NCBI GenBank assembly: GCA_947455725.1
Contig: CANGPL010000008.1
Location: 1 to 64,000, forward strand
Direction: 5' to 3'
Origin: Hyphomicrobiales bacterium
GTDB lineage: Bacteria > Pseudomonadota > Alphaproteobacteria > Rhizobiales > Beijerinckiaceae
Length of the DNA: 64,000 nucleotides
The notes below the pieces were generated by a model. That model did no database searches and had not been told where the DNA came from. It saw only the letters and a list, made by a program, of their open reading frames with translations. The position numbers were made by a program, and so were the translations under genes. Shown here in pieces: positions 19,747-28,440 of this stretch; positions within the stretch are counted from its first letter, which is position 1, and each line of letters opens with the position of its first letter.

Positions 19747-20844
19747 TTATTGACCTTCAAAGGCTTGGGATTGTCGCTGATCATCGGGAGCAGCTGATAG
19801 TTGGGCACCAATGGCTCGAACGGCGGCAGGGGCTTCGGCAAATGTGCCATGTTTGAAAAAATCGCCCGTATCGGTGTTCGTTAGATCGTAAACTCTAACG
19901 CCCAATTTGGTAATTTCGGCGCGTTGATCTTTGTTTGAAACGTCGAGTGCGCCCACGCGCTGACGATCGCCCGCAAGGGTACTTGAAATGGATAAGGCTT
20001 TATCGTCTGAAGCGGCAAAGATAGACACACGCGCGTAAGACCCAACACGCGCTAATTGTTGCTTAAAGACATCTAGGTCAATATCGGGCGCCGCTAACAT
20101 AACCTCGCCAAGATGGCCGCCGAGGTCTCCCTGTCCAGCGATGGCTGACTCTCTTAGGGCTTCCATGGTCAGCCATGTCCCCATTGAATGGGCGAGGACG
20201 TGAATCCGGCCAACCCCTGGGAGCGTACCCAAATCTGATAAAACCTGATGCAAATCGTCACGGGAGGCCATGGCATTGTCTTTGTCAGCTGCATAGGCAA
20301 ACATTTTATTTTGGGATGGCCAAGTAAATAGAACAGGAACGCCGGTGAACCCGGAATCGGTTGCAATTTGTGCTAAACGGAAACGCGCCTCGTCATATCC
20401 AGTATTAAATCCATGGACATATAACAGGATATCTTTGCTTGCTCCTACTCGACCGGAGAGCTGGGTAGCGATTTCATTCCGAAAACTCTCCCGGTCCAAG
20501 ATATGTTGTCCAGCAAAGGTAAAATGCGATTTTCTACTTTCACTTCCCCAACTTGGCCGCTCAATGACGCCGGTCTGATGATCTTTGGGAATGCTGATCA
20601 GGTTCATCAAGTAATTCGTCGTAGGCGATAACTCAGCCGTCACACTTCCATCTGATTTCATTTTACGGCTTGTTGCGACGAAGATAGGCATGACATCGCC
20701 TGTCATCTGAGTTGACGACGCAGCTGGTAACGTCGACATTTTCCCAGCGGTACTTGAACAGCCACCCAATACCAAAACGCTAAGGCAGATCGATACCCAT
20801 GGCATGATCCTCAACAAAGGCAGGATTGTCTTAATTCTGTTCAT
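19747..20844 (-). CDS. Lipoprotein alpha/beta hydrolase (DUF900 family)
   Basis: 365 residues. A hydrophobic N-terminus ends in the lipobox VLGGC with Cys29, which predicts a lipid-anchored envelope protein. The mature part has VLLYVHGF-like and nucleophile-elbow segments (ILLYVHGFNTGYDEAR; VLAHSMGTWLTMEAL, with Ser in AHSMG). This is the DUF900 pattern of alpha/beta hydrolases, of unknown substrate. Upstream is a Ser/Thr-rich linker. Its stop lies 9 bases from the converging mutB stop. The start has no good ribosome site; MNRIKTILP is taken because it gives a proper signal peptide. Confidence 0.8.
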   Translation of the reverse strand: MNRIKTILPLLRIMPWVSICLSVLVLGGCSSTAGKMSTLPAASSTQMTGDVMPIFVATSRKMKSDGSVTAELSPTTNYLMNLISIPKDHQTGVIERPSWGSESRKSHFTFAGQHILDRESFRNEIATQLSGRVGASKDILLYVHGFNTGYDEARFRLAQIATDSGFTGVPVLFTWPSQNKMFAYAADKDNAMASRDDLHQVLSDLGTLPGVGRIHVLAHSMGTWLTMEALRESAIAGQGDLGGHLGEVMLAAPDIDLDVFKQQLARVGSYARVSIFAASDDKALSISSTLAGDRQRVGALDVSNKDQRAEITKLGVRVYDLTNTDTGDFFKHGTFAEAPAAVRAIGAQLSAAPDDQRQSQAFEGQ

Positions 20845-20915
20845 TTTTTACCTATTTGCCCAATGATCTTTGGATCTTTTAATATCCAATCATGACCAGA
20901 ATTGGACGGTAGTTT

Positions 20916-21926
20916 TTATGACCCGATTAATGCTGTCGAAGCCCGAATTGCCCCAACTGTCATTCCGTTCCAGTTTTTGAGCGTAGGCCAAGCTTTGGCA
21001 TCAAAGGTCATGCGGGTTACGTCGTCCATAGGGAGAAAACGGTGCAGAATTCCAGCTAACATCGCCTGGGCCGCACGGCCTTCACCATCGTCAGCTTTTA
21101 ATGCGATCCCGAGCCCAAGTTCCGGAATAGCGGCGCAATATACGCCTTCTGCGCCGGTTTTCATGAAAACACGTTCACGAAAAAGCTCCATAGCAATCGT
21201 ATCGAGTCGACCCGTGCCTGCGACCATGAAGGGGTTGGCGGCCGCAGCTTCACGAATACGTTTGGCGGCTTTCGCCCGCTCTGGCTCCAGTCCGTTCCCT
21301 GTTGCCAATCGTGCAAAGCCCAACGCAATGGATTTTAGCGGTGCGGCATAAGTGGGGATAGAGCAACCGTCCGTACCCGTGAATTCATCCAGAAACTGGA
21401 AACCCATGATTTCTTCACCCGCCGCGCGGATTTCGCGCTGAACGCGGTGTTCCGGATTGATGTATCCTTTTGGGTCTTCATCTAAGCCGCAGGCAAGGCA
21501 GACAAAGCCGGAATGCTTTCCCGAGCAATTATTGTGAAGTGCCGTGGGCTTCTGACCGGAGGCAGCTAGTGACCGTTCTGCTTCCCCAGAGCTTGGCCAA
21601 TGGGCGCCACATTCCAAGCATGTGGCATCACGCCCCGCTTTTTTCAGCATGCCAAGTGCCGTTTCGACATGTTCCGGCTCACCGGAATGGGAAGAAACGG
21701 CTAGGGCAATTTCTTTTGGGGTCAGGCCAAATCTATCAGCGGCACCGCTTTCCAGCAAAGGGAGGGCCTGAAAGGCTTTAACGGCCGATCTTGGAAATAC
21801 CGGCGTATCAATATCGCCGAGAGACAGCACAATACCACCATCGGCGTCCACGACGGCCACGGAGCCCCGATGGCGTGATTCTACTGCTTTGCCACGAAGA
21901 ACTTCGACGAGCACCGGATTTTCCAT
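20916..21926 (-). CDS. L-asparaginase, class 3 (R. etli inducible type, Asparaginase_II family)
   Basis: 336 residues. It hydrolyses asparagine to aspartate and ammonia. The key residues described for the R. etli enzyme are present one position earlier here: Ser47 and Lys50 in PRSAVKAF, Ser79 in AVSSHSGE, and the zinc-site residues Cys134, Lys137 and Cys188 in NCSGKHSG and TDGCSIPTY. No signal peptide is visible, so it is cytoplasmic. This family is unrelated to E. coli AnsA/AnsB. Divergent from the UDP-glucose dehydrogenase gene; no transporter or regulator of asparagine is adjacent. Confidence 0.9.
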   Translation of the reverse strand: MENPVLVEVLRGKAVESRHRGSVAVVDADGGIVLSLGDIDTPVFPRSAVKAFQALPLLESGAADRFGLTPKEIALAVSSHSGEPEHVETALGMLKKAGRDATCLECGAHWPSSGEAERSLAASGQKPTALHNNCSGKHSGFVCLACGLDEDPKGYINPEHRVQREIRAAGEEIMGFQFLDEFTGTDGCSIPTYAAPLKSIALGFARLATGNGLEPERAKAAKRIREAAAANPFMVAGTGRLDTIAMELFRERVFMKTGAEGVYCAAIPELGLGIALKADDGEGRAAQAMLAGILHRFLPMDDVTRMTFDAKAWPTLKNWNGMTVGAIRASTALIGS

Positions 21927-22080
21927 AATCTCTATCTCTCTCTAATAATCGGGAGGTCTTTATCCTGCTTTCACCACTTGCCTGTAGGCCAAGATGCGTG
22001 TGAAGGAAAGCTGTCACAGTTGATGGTTAAACCCATCGCGAATTTACGGCTTGGTATGTCTTTGGTTTGGAGACGATTTC

Positions 22081-23385
22081 ATGCGGATAACAATGATCGG
22101 GGCAGGCTATGTGGGCTTGGTTTCAGGGGCCTGCTTCGCTGATTTCGGACATTTTGTGACTTGCATGGATCTCGATGCAAATAAGATCAATGCATTGAAT
22201 GAGGGACAATTGCCCATCTACGAGCCCGGTCTCGATGAACTTGTGGCAAAAAATGCCAAGGATGGCCGGTTAACGTTCTCGTCCGATATGGACGCTGCCA
22301 TTAAAGGGGCGGATGCAATTTTTATTGCCGTCGGCACGCCTTCACGACGCGGCGATGGCCATGCCGATCTTTCATATGTGTATGCGGCAGCTCGCGATAT
22401 CGCCCATCGCACCGACGGAAACGCAATTATTGTCACAAAATCGACGGTTCCTGTCGGAACGGGGGACGAGGTTGAGCGCATCATGCGTGAAATTCGCCCG
22501 GAGCTTGATATTTCCGTCGTCTCCAACCCGGAATTCCTGCGGGAAGGTGCTGCAATTGGTGATTTCAAACGCCCTGACCGTATTGTCGTCGGTACAACCG
22601 ATGAAAATGCCCGGCGGGTAATGACGGAGATTTACCGGCCACTTTATCTCAATGAGCCGCCTTTATTATTCACGGATCGCCGTACGTCTGAATTAATCAA
22701 ATATGCAGCCAACGCCTTTTTGGCTGTTAAAATCACTTACATCAACGAAATCGCTGATCTTTGCGAACAGGTTGGCGCCAATGTGCAGGAAGTTGCGCGA
22801 GGGATTGGTCTGGATAACCGTATTGGAGCAAAATTTCTGCACCCCGGGCCTGGCTATGGTGGCTCATGCTTTCCTAAGGATACACAAGCTCTGGTTAAGA
22901 CGGCGCAAGATTCAGGGGTTCCACTGCGTATTGTTGAGACAGTGGTATCAGTTAATGATCAGCGCAAGCGTGCAATGTCGAGACGAATTGTTCAGGCCTG
23001 TGGGGGAGATGTCCGCGGCAAGCGTGTCGCGATATTGGGGCTGACCTTTAAACCGAACACGGATGACATGCGTGATGCGCCATCCATCGCTTTAATTACA
23101 GCCCTTCAAGATTTGGGTGCAAAGATAACGGCATATGATCCGATCGGTATGGAACAAGCCAAATTACATTTAGCCAATGTCGATTTCGCCTCCGATGCAT
23201 ATGCATGCGCGAATGGTGCAGATGTTCTAGTAATCGTGACAGAGTGGGATGCATTCCGCGCGCTTGATCTTGATCGGATCAAGGCTACATTAACTCAACC
23301 CATTATTGTTGATTTACGAAATATATACAGGCCAGCCGATATCAGGGCTAAAGGGTTTAAATACATCAGCGTAGGACGCCCCTAA
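22081..23385 (+). CDS. ugd: UDP-glucose 6-dehydrogenase
   Basis: 434 residues. It makes UDP-glucuronate from UDP-glucose with two NAD+, a precursor for surface polysaccharides. The NAD site is GAGYVG at 7-12, and the catalytic cysteine is Cys263 in GYGGSCFPKDTQAL. The central helix (TSELIKYAANAFLAVKITYINE) and the C-terminal domain (LGLTFKPNTDDMRDAPS) are typical. The frame is open from 22051, but the ATG at 22081 has GGAGA about 8 bases upstream and starts with the conserved beta strand. No polysaccharide cluster surrounds it. The stop is 11 bases from that of mogA. Confidence 0.96.
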   Translation: MRITMIGAGYVGLVSGACFADFGHFVTCMDLDANKINALNEGQLPIYEPGLDELVAKNAKDGRLTFSSDMDAAIKGADAIFIAVGTPSRRGDGHADLSYVYAAARDIAHRTDGNAIIVTKSTVPVGTGDEVERIMREIRPELDISVVSNPEFLREGAAIGDFKRPDRIVVGTTDENARRVMTEIYRPLYLNEPPLLFTDRRTSELIKYAANAFLAVKITYINEIADLCEQVGANVQEVARGIGLDNRIGAKFLHPGPGYGGSCFPKDTQALVKTAQDSGVPLRIVETVVSVNDQRKRAMSRRIVQACGGDVRGKRVAILGLTFKPNTDDMRDAPSIALITALQDLGAKITAYDPIGMEQAKLHLANVDFASDAYACANGADVLVIVTEWDAFRALDLDRIKATLTQPIIVDLRNIYRPADIRAKGFKYISVGRP

Positions 23386-23396
23386 ACTATCAAGGT

Positions 23397-23945
23397 CTAT
23401 GATTTAGGGCGAAACGACTTGCAAAATGTTGGATTAGTTTCAATTCGATAGCCACCGATTAGATCAAGACAATACGGTATTGCAGCAAAAACGGCATCAA
23501 GACATGTCCGGATTGCAGATGGCTTTCCCGGCAAATTGATAATGAGGCTTTGCCCCCTAATTCCCGCCGTTTGGCGCGAAAGTATGGCAGTAGGCACTTC
23601 CTTTAAACTCGCAATACGCATTAGTTCGCCAAATCCGGGCATCATTTTTTGACACACCGCTTCTGTCGCTTCCGGCGTAATGTCGCGGATTGCGGGTCCC
23701 GTTCCGCCCGTCGTTAAAATGAGCGAGCATTGTTTGTGATCGGCTAAATCTATCAATGCGTTTTCGATTAATTCCTGTTCATCAGGCACAATGATAGCGA
23801 CTGGCTGCCATGGCGTTTCTAGCAATTCGCTGAGCGCGGCAATAATGCCCGGACCACCCTTATCTTCATATTCACCGCGATAGGCACGATCCGAAATCGT
23901 TATAATTCCAATTGGCAGCGGTAAATTTGCTTGGGGTGTTGTCAT
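23397..23945 (-). CDS. mogA: Molybdopterin adenylyltransferase (MogA type)
   Basis: 182 residues from the ATG at 23945. Family motifs are IGIITISDRAYRGEYEDKGGP near the N-terminus, the substrate loop LILTTGGTGPAIRDITPEAT and LPGKPSAIRTCLDAVF. MogA adenylates molybdopterin before molybdenum insertion. The open frame extends to 24065, but the extra 40 residues overlap the divergent cysQ gene and are not MogA-like. No other moa or moe gene is nearby. Confidence 0.93.
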   Translation of the reverse strand: MTTPQANLPLPIGIITISDRAYRGEYEDKGGPGIIAALSELLETPWQPVAIIVPDEQELIENALIDLADHKQCSLILTTGGTGPAIRDITPEATEAVCQKMMPGFGELMRIASLKEVPTAILSRQTAGIRGQSLIINLPGKPSAIRTCLDAVFAAIPYCLDLIGGYRIETNPTFCKSFRPKS

Positions 23946-24023
23946 GGCACATAACCTTGGACTATCGAATTGAAGCATGCGTAGCGCGAACCGGTTCTTT
24001 CGTGCAACCGGAGGATGGCTCGA

Positions 24024-24830
24024 ATGGTAACCGATCTCGATGAAATCGCCCGTATTTTTGGTCAAATTGCCGTCAATGCAGCTGTGCCGATCATGGATTT
24101 TTTTAATTCGGACGGCGAAGCACGTCGAAAGACCGACGGCAGCCCGGTTACCGATGCCGATCTTGCATCGGAGCGTCTGATTTTAAAGGCTCTTGCTTCT
24201 GAATTCCCAGATATTCCTGTTGTATCCGAAGAGGCTGCATCTGAAGGTCATTTCCCCGAAGTAAATCAGCGATTTATCTTGGTAGATCCGCTCGATGGAA
24301 CGCGCGAATTTGCCCGTCGCCGGACCGAGTTTGCCGTCAATATCGGTCTCATTGATCATGGAATTGCTGTTGCTGGTGCCATTTATGCTCCCGCTCTCGG
24401 GCAGCTTTGGCTTGGGGGGAGTGTCGCACTTTCCATCCGCATCGCGCCCGGTGCTATGTTGAATGATGAACTTAATTCGAGAAAAATTTCGGTCAGAACC
24501 GCACCAACGGGGCATTTAAAGGCTGTTGCGAGCCGCTCCCATCCCGATCGGCAGACGGGAGAGTTTTTAGATCGTCTCGCGATTGAAGAGAGAGTATCAG
24601 CCGGATCGTCATTGAAATTTTGCTTAGTAGCCGAAGGGCAGGCCGACATTTATCCGCGCTTCGGACCTACAATGGAGTGGGATGTAGCTGCTGGAGATGC
24701 AATTTTACGGGCTGCTGGCGGAATAATGGTGGCAGGCGACGGTAGTCCATTTCACTATTCTAAACCGGGATATCACACGGGTGCCTTTGTTGCTTTAGGT
24801 GACCCAAGTCTTATCAAATCAGTATTCTAA
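24024..24830 (+). CDS. cysQ: Inositol monophosphatase-family phosphatase, CysQ (3'(2'),5'-bisphosphate nucleotidase) type
   Basis: 268 residues. The lithium-sensitive, Mg-dependent phosphatase motifs are complete: SPVTDADLASE, VVSEEA, the metal core LVDPLDGTREFARRR and WDVAAGDAILRAAGG. The wording around DGTREF fits CysQ, which removes 3'-phosphoadenosine 5'-phosphate, better than SuhB or histidinol phosphatase; this remains a family-level judgement. GGAGG (24010-24014) directly abuts the ATG at 24015, so the ATG at 24024, 9 bases away, is the better start. Divergent from mogA. Confidence 0.85.
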   Translation: MVTDLDEIARIFGQIAVNAAVPIMDFFNSDGEARRKTDGSPVTDADLASERLILKALASEFPDIPVVSEEAASEGHFPEVNQRFILVDPLDGTREFARRRTEFAVNIGLIDHGIAVAGAIYAPALGQLWLGGSVALSIRIAPGAMLNDELNSRKISVRTAPTGHLKAVASRSHPDRQTGEFLDRLAIEERVSAGSSLKFCLVAEGQADIYPRFGPTMEWDVAAGDAILRAAGGIMVAGDGSPFHYSKPGYHTGAFVALGDPSLIKSVF

Positions 24831-24839
24831 ATATCTAAT

Positions 24840-25127
24840 TTAGGCTCGTCTTACGTGTCTAAGCTGTTGAATTAAAGTTGCTTTTAAGCCGCGTGATCCG
24901 TGACGCTCGAATGACGCTTGCCATTCTGAGAGTTCATCCAGCGTTAGCTTATATCGCGCCGAGGCCTCTTCAATCGTTAAAAGACCACCACGAATTGCAG
25001 AAATTAGTTGTGCCTTGCGGCTCGTAACCCATCGAGTTGTATTTGATTTCGGCAGGTTAGAAAGCGTGATCAATTCACCATTCGGACCAACGACCGCGGT
25101 CGAATCAGCAAGATATAACTCTGACAT
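24840..25127 (-). CDS. sciP: CtrA inhibitor SciP (DUF1153 family)
   Basis: 95 residues, close to the Caulobacter protein's length. It has the DUF1153 pattern NLPKSNTTRWVTSRKAQLISAIRGGLLTIEEASARYKLT (helix-turn-helix). It ends ELSEWQASFERHGSRGLKATLIQQL. In Caulobacter SciP binds CtrA-controlled promoters, blocks RNA polymerase recruitment and helps set the cell-cycle order. Its presence places the host among CtrA-using alphaproteobacteria. It converges on cysQ with 9 bases between stops. The 286 bases upstream, shared with the permease operon, show no convincing CtrA box. Confidence 0.93.
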   Translation of the reverse strand: MSELYLADSTAVVGPNGELITLSNLPKSNTTRWVTSRKAQLISAIRGGLLTIEEASARYKLTLDELSEWQASFERHGSRGLKATLIQQLRHVRRA

Positions 25128-25359
25128 TTTATGTTACTCAACGCATTACTGTACTAAACACTGAAAATTATACGTTAGGAAAGGTAACAAACCCATTTCT
25201 AACGGCCGAATCATAGTCCAATTTATTGCATATTTATTTAATTTTCACGATAGATGCTCTTTGTTGCAGACTTTTTTGGTTGGTTCATTTGAAGTTTTAT
25301 GTACGATAGCCTCGTAGTTTCCGAAAAATGGGAATTTACCATTTACCGACGTGCGAACA

Positions 25360-25377
25360 TTATTCGTGCACGAATAA
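25360..25377. promoter_or_regulatory. Perfect 18-bp palindromic operator before the permease operon
   Basis: TTATTCGTGCACGAATAA is fully self-complementary and ends 36 bases before the permease ATG. A possible promoter, TTTACC (25335-25340) with a 17-base gap to CATTAT (25358-25363), would place the palindrome over the -10 and start region. That is a repressor-like layout. No regulator gene is adjacent, so the cognate protein is unknown. The palindrome is seen directly; the promoter and its regulation are inferred. Confidence 0.65.
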
Positions 25378-25413
25378 CGTAAATGCAAAAAGCAACGATT
25401 GGGGAGTACAGCA

Positions 25414-26964
25414 ATGGTAGATCATCAATATGACGACCGCGCAAAAAGGGAGGATCTGAAAGTCCTTCATTCAATGGGCTATGCGCAAGAATTAGAGCGT
25501 AGCATGAGCGCGTTTTCAAATTTTGCGATTTCCTTTTCCATTATTTGCATTTTATCAGGCGGGATCAATTCGCTGGCACAAGCAACTTCGGGAGCAGGTG
25601 GCGGTGCCATTGGTATCGGGTGGCTTATTGGGTGCGTTGTGTCGGGCGTATTTGGTTTAGCGATGGCGCAGATTGGATCTGCCTATCCCACAGCTGGTGG
25701 TCTTTATCATTGGGGCTCCATTCTTGGTAATCGATTTACTGGTTGGTTGACGGCATGGCTTAATCTGCTGGGTCTCGTTACCGTTCTTGGTGCAATTAAC
25801 GTTGGTACGTGGAACTTTTTTGCCGGTGCTTTCGGTTTTGACGCCGCAAATTTAAACAATCAAATGATATTTCTGGCGGTTATTACGTCTATTCAGGCGA
25901 TTGTGAATCATTACGGAATTAAGTTGACCGCAAAGCTCACCGACCTCTCGGGCTATCTCATTTTTGCTGCAGCGTTGGCACTGACCATTGGCTGTTTTAT
26001 TGCTGCCGAACATTGGGATTTCCAACGCCTTTGGACATTCAAGAATTATTCGGGTCTGCCTGAAGGCGATGGGGCCGTTTGGCCACAATCTGACTCGTTG
26101 CTTCGTGTTTTCCTACTCGGTCTTTTGCTGCCGATTTACACAATTACCGGATACGATGCCTCGGCTCATACTTCGGAAGAGACGAAGCGTGCTGCTCATT
26201 CTGTTCCGCGTGGCATTGTTTCGTCGATTATCTGGTCGTCGATTGCAGGATGGGTTATGCTTTGTGCATTCGTCCTCATGATTCCTGACATGGACGAAGC
26301 GGCGAAGCAGGGCTGGAATGTCTTTTTCTGGGCAATCAATGAGCGGATGAACCCAACTTTCGCTACCGTGCTTTATATCGCGATCTTCGTATCACAATTT
26401 TTGTGTGGACTGGCGACAGTCACGTCGGCGTCACGCATGATCTTTGCCTTTTCGCGCGACGGAGGCCTACCATTCTCGAGTATGTTAGCGAGTGTTAGTA
26501 AGACACATCGTACACCAGTATCGGCAATTTGGACGGCATCGATTCTGTCGGTTCTGTTCGTTTGGGGAACGACGGTCATATCTATTGCGGGTGCATCGGC
26601 CTATACGATCGTCGTTTCCTGTACCGTTATTTTCTTGTTTCTCTCATTCACTGTTCCAATTGCACTTGGCTTCTTCGCCCACGGGACATCAAAATGGGAC
26701 AAGATGGGTCCGTGGGATTTAGGCCCCGGACTGTTCAAGCTGGTTGCTTTCCTTTCGGTCCTGGCGATGGCGCTTATCTTTTATGTCGGAGTGCAGCCAC
26801 CGAACGATTGGGCGCTTTCGATAACAATTGGCTTCCTTGTTTTAACAGCACTTATTTGGGTGCTATTTGAAAATAAGCGCTTCAAGGGGCCACCGATTGG
26901 CGACGTGATTGCGAAACGTCAGTCCGAAATTGCTGCGGCTGAAGCTGCGGTTGGCGAAAAATAG
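25414..26964 (+). CDS. APC-superfamily amino acid/amine permease
   Basis: 516 residues with about twelve hydrophobic segments. The cytoplasmic N-terminus leads into AISFSIICILSGGINSLAQ, the substrate-proximal first helix of the APC fold; IGSAYPTAGGLYHWG and GYDASAHTSEETKRA follow. The latter motif is typical of amino acid and GABA permeases. GGGGAG lies 7 bases before the ATG at 25414; a TTG at 25399 is less likely. It is the first gene of an operon with a gamma-glutamyl ligase and two dehydrogenases, so it probably imports their amine substrate. A palindromic operator lies just upstream. Confidence 0.88.
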   Translation: MVDHQYDDRAKREDLKVLHSMGYAQELERSMSAFSNFAISFSIICILSGGINSLAQATSGAGGGAIGIGWLIGCVVSGVFGLAMAQIGSAYPTAGGLYHWGSILGNRFTGWLTAWLNLLGLVTVLGAINVGTWNFFAGAFGFDAANLNNQMIFLAVITSIQAIVNHYGIKLTAKLTDLSGYLIFAAALALTIGCFIAAEHWDFQRLWTFKNYSGLPEGDGAVWPQSDSLLRVFLLGLLLPIYTITGYDASAHTSEETKRAAHSVPRGIVSSIIWSSIAGWVMLCAFVLMIPDMDEAAKQGWNVFFWAINERMNPTFATVLYIAIFVSQFLCGLATVTSASRMIFAFSRDGGLPFSSMLASVSKTHRTPVSAIWTASILSVLFVWGTTVISIAGASAYTIVVSCTVIFLFLSFTVPIALGFFAHGTSKWDKMGPWDLGPGLFKLVAFLSVLAMALIFYVGVQPPNDWALSITIGFLVLTALIWVLFENKRFKGPPIGDVIAKRQSEIAAAEAAVGEK

Positions 26965-26988
26965 GATACTTCCTGCTTGCATGAAGCC

Positions 26989-27018
26989 GTGGCCGCGGGT
27001 TTTATAGCCTGCGGCCAC
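26989..27018 (+). repeat. Intercistronic 11-bp hairpin
   Basis: GTGGCCGCGGG (26989-26999) pairs with CCTGCGGCCAC (27008-27018), with one G-U pair in RNA and an 8-base loop. It lies between the permease stop and the ligase start, 29 bases before the latter. There is no T run after it. It could adjust the ratio of permease to enzyme by RNA processing or partial termination. Confidence 0.6.
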
Positions 27019-27047
27019 CCTACATTTGAATCGTGTTGAAAGCTCCC

Positions 27048-28421
27048 ATGAACCTACCTTTAAAAATTACATCTGCTCAAGAAGCTTTAGAATTTGTTCG
27101 TGAACGCGACTTGCCGTACGTCCGAGTGGGCCTTTTTGACATCGATGGCGTATTTCGTGGCAAATACATTAATCGGGATAAATTTGAGAGCTCGCTGGAA
27201 AAAGGTCTCGGTTTTTGTGATGTCGTGGTCGGCTGGGACTCAAACGACCAGCTTTACGACAATGTAAAAGTGACGGGTTGGCATACGGGATACCCAGACG
27301 CTGCCGTCCGTCTTTTGCCAGACACGATGCGATTAATCCCGTTTGAAGATGATCTACCCCTGTTTTTGTGTGAGTTCGCAGACAAGTGGGAGGACGTTTG
27401 TCCTCGCGGTACATTGCGGCGCGTGCTGAAGCGTGCGGCTGACATGGGCTTCAATGTGAGCGCGGCTGCCGAATTTGAATTTTTCCTATTTGAGGAAACG
27501 CCCCACACGGTGCGGGAAAAAAATTATAAAAATCTCAAAAATATAACGCCTGGGTTCTTTGGATACTCAATGTTGAGGAGTTCTGTTCACGCTGATTTTT
27601 ATCGTGATCTCCTTGACCTTGGACGGAAAATGAATTTCGAAATTGAGGGCCTTCATACCGAAACGGGCCCTGGCGTTTTGGAAGCCGCAATTAAGGTTGG
27701 GGATGCTTTATCTGCCGCCGACAAGGCCGCTTTGTTCAAAACTTACACCAAAGTGCTCGCGCAAAAGCGCGGGTGGATGGCCTCCTTTATGGCAAAATCG
27801 TCGCATGAATGGCCGGGACAATCAGGTCACCTGCATCTCTCGTTGCAGGATAGAGAAACCGGGCGCGGGTTGTTTTATGATAACTCAAAGCCGTATTCGA
27901 TATCGGATACGATGCGGTGGTTTGTGGGAGGTCAACAAGCTTTAATGCCGGAACTTCTGGCTATGGTAGCCTCGACGGTAAATTCATATTCACGGTTGAT
28001 CCCGGGATTTTGGGCACCGACGGACTCCGCTTGGGCGGTTGATAATCGGACAACGGCATTGCGCGTCATCGAAGGCTCAGAAAAGTCCCAGCGCGTCGAG
28101 TATCGCGTTGCCGCAGCTGATATTAATCCATATTTGGCGCTTGCCGCGGCAATTGGCTCAGGTCTATGGGGGATTGAGAATAAAATTGAGCCGGGTGAGC
28201 CTCAAACGGGAAATGCCTATGAGGCAAAGCTTCCGAAAAATCGCGCGCTACCGCGTACCTTGTGGGAAGCGGCGCAAAAGCTAAAGGCTTCAAAGGCGGG
28301 CCGTGACTTGTTTGGTGACGCCTTCGTCGACCATTATGCCGCAAGCCGGGAATGGGAAGAGCGCGAGTTTCGTCGTGCAATTACCGACTGGGAAATGCAG
28401 CGTTATTTCGAGATTATTTGA
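27048..28421 (+). CDS. Glutamine synthetase-family gamma-glutamyl-amine ligase (PuuA/GlnA3-like)
   Basis: 457 residues. It has the glutamine synthetase fold: the beta-grasp N-terminal domain (VRVGLFDIDGVFRGKYI), then the ATP/metal residues in AAEFEFFLFEE, TGPGVLEAAI, GQSGHLHLSL and VEYRVAAADINPYLALA. The family member type that lacks the adenylylation tyrosine region couples glutamate to amines such as putrescine or ethanolamine. The operon context (permease and two dehydrogenases) supports a catabolic ligase and not nitrogen assimilation. The exact amine is unknown. A GTG at 27033 is open, but no ribosome site decides between it and the ATG at 27048. Confidence 0.86.
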   Translation: MNLPLKITSAQEALEFVRERDLPYVRVGLFDIDGVFRGKYINRDKFESSLEKGLGFCDVVVGWDSNDQLYDNVKVTGWHTGYPDAAVRLLPDTMRLIPFEDDLPLFLCEFADKWEDVCPRGTLRRVLKRAADMGFNVSAAAEFEFFLFEETPHTVREKNYKNLKNITPGFFGYSMLRSSVHADFYRDLLDLGRKMNFEIEGLHTETGPGVLEAAIKVGDALSAADKAALFKTYTKVLAQKRGWMASFMAKSSHEWPGQSGHLHLSLQDRETGRGLFYDNSKPYSISDTMRWFVGGQQALMPELLAMVASTVNSYSRLIPGFWAPTDSAWAVDNRTTALRVIEGSEKSQRVEYRVAAADINPYLALAAAIGSGLWGIENKIEPGEPQTGNAYEAKLPKNRALPRTLWEAAQKLKASKAGRDLFGDAFVDHYAASREWEEREFRRAITDWEMQRYFEII

Positions 28422-28440
28422 ATTCAACAGTGAGAAGATG

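Noticed and set aside
23946-24065. 40-residue N-terminal extension of MogA
   Set aside because: It overlaps the start region of the divergent cysQ gene, has no ribosome site and does not match MogA N-termini.
25128-25413. CtrA-binding sites (TTAA-N7-TTAA) in front of sciP
   Set aside because: Only AT-rich partial matches and one GANTC site (25208-25212) were found; none fits well enough to call.
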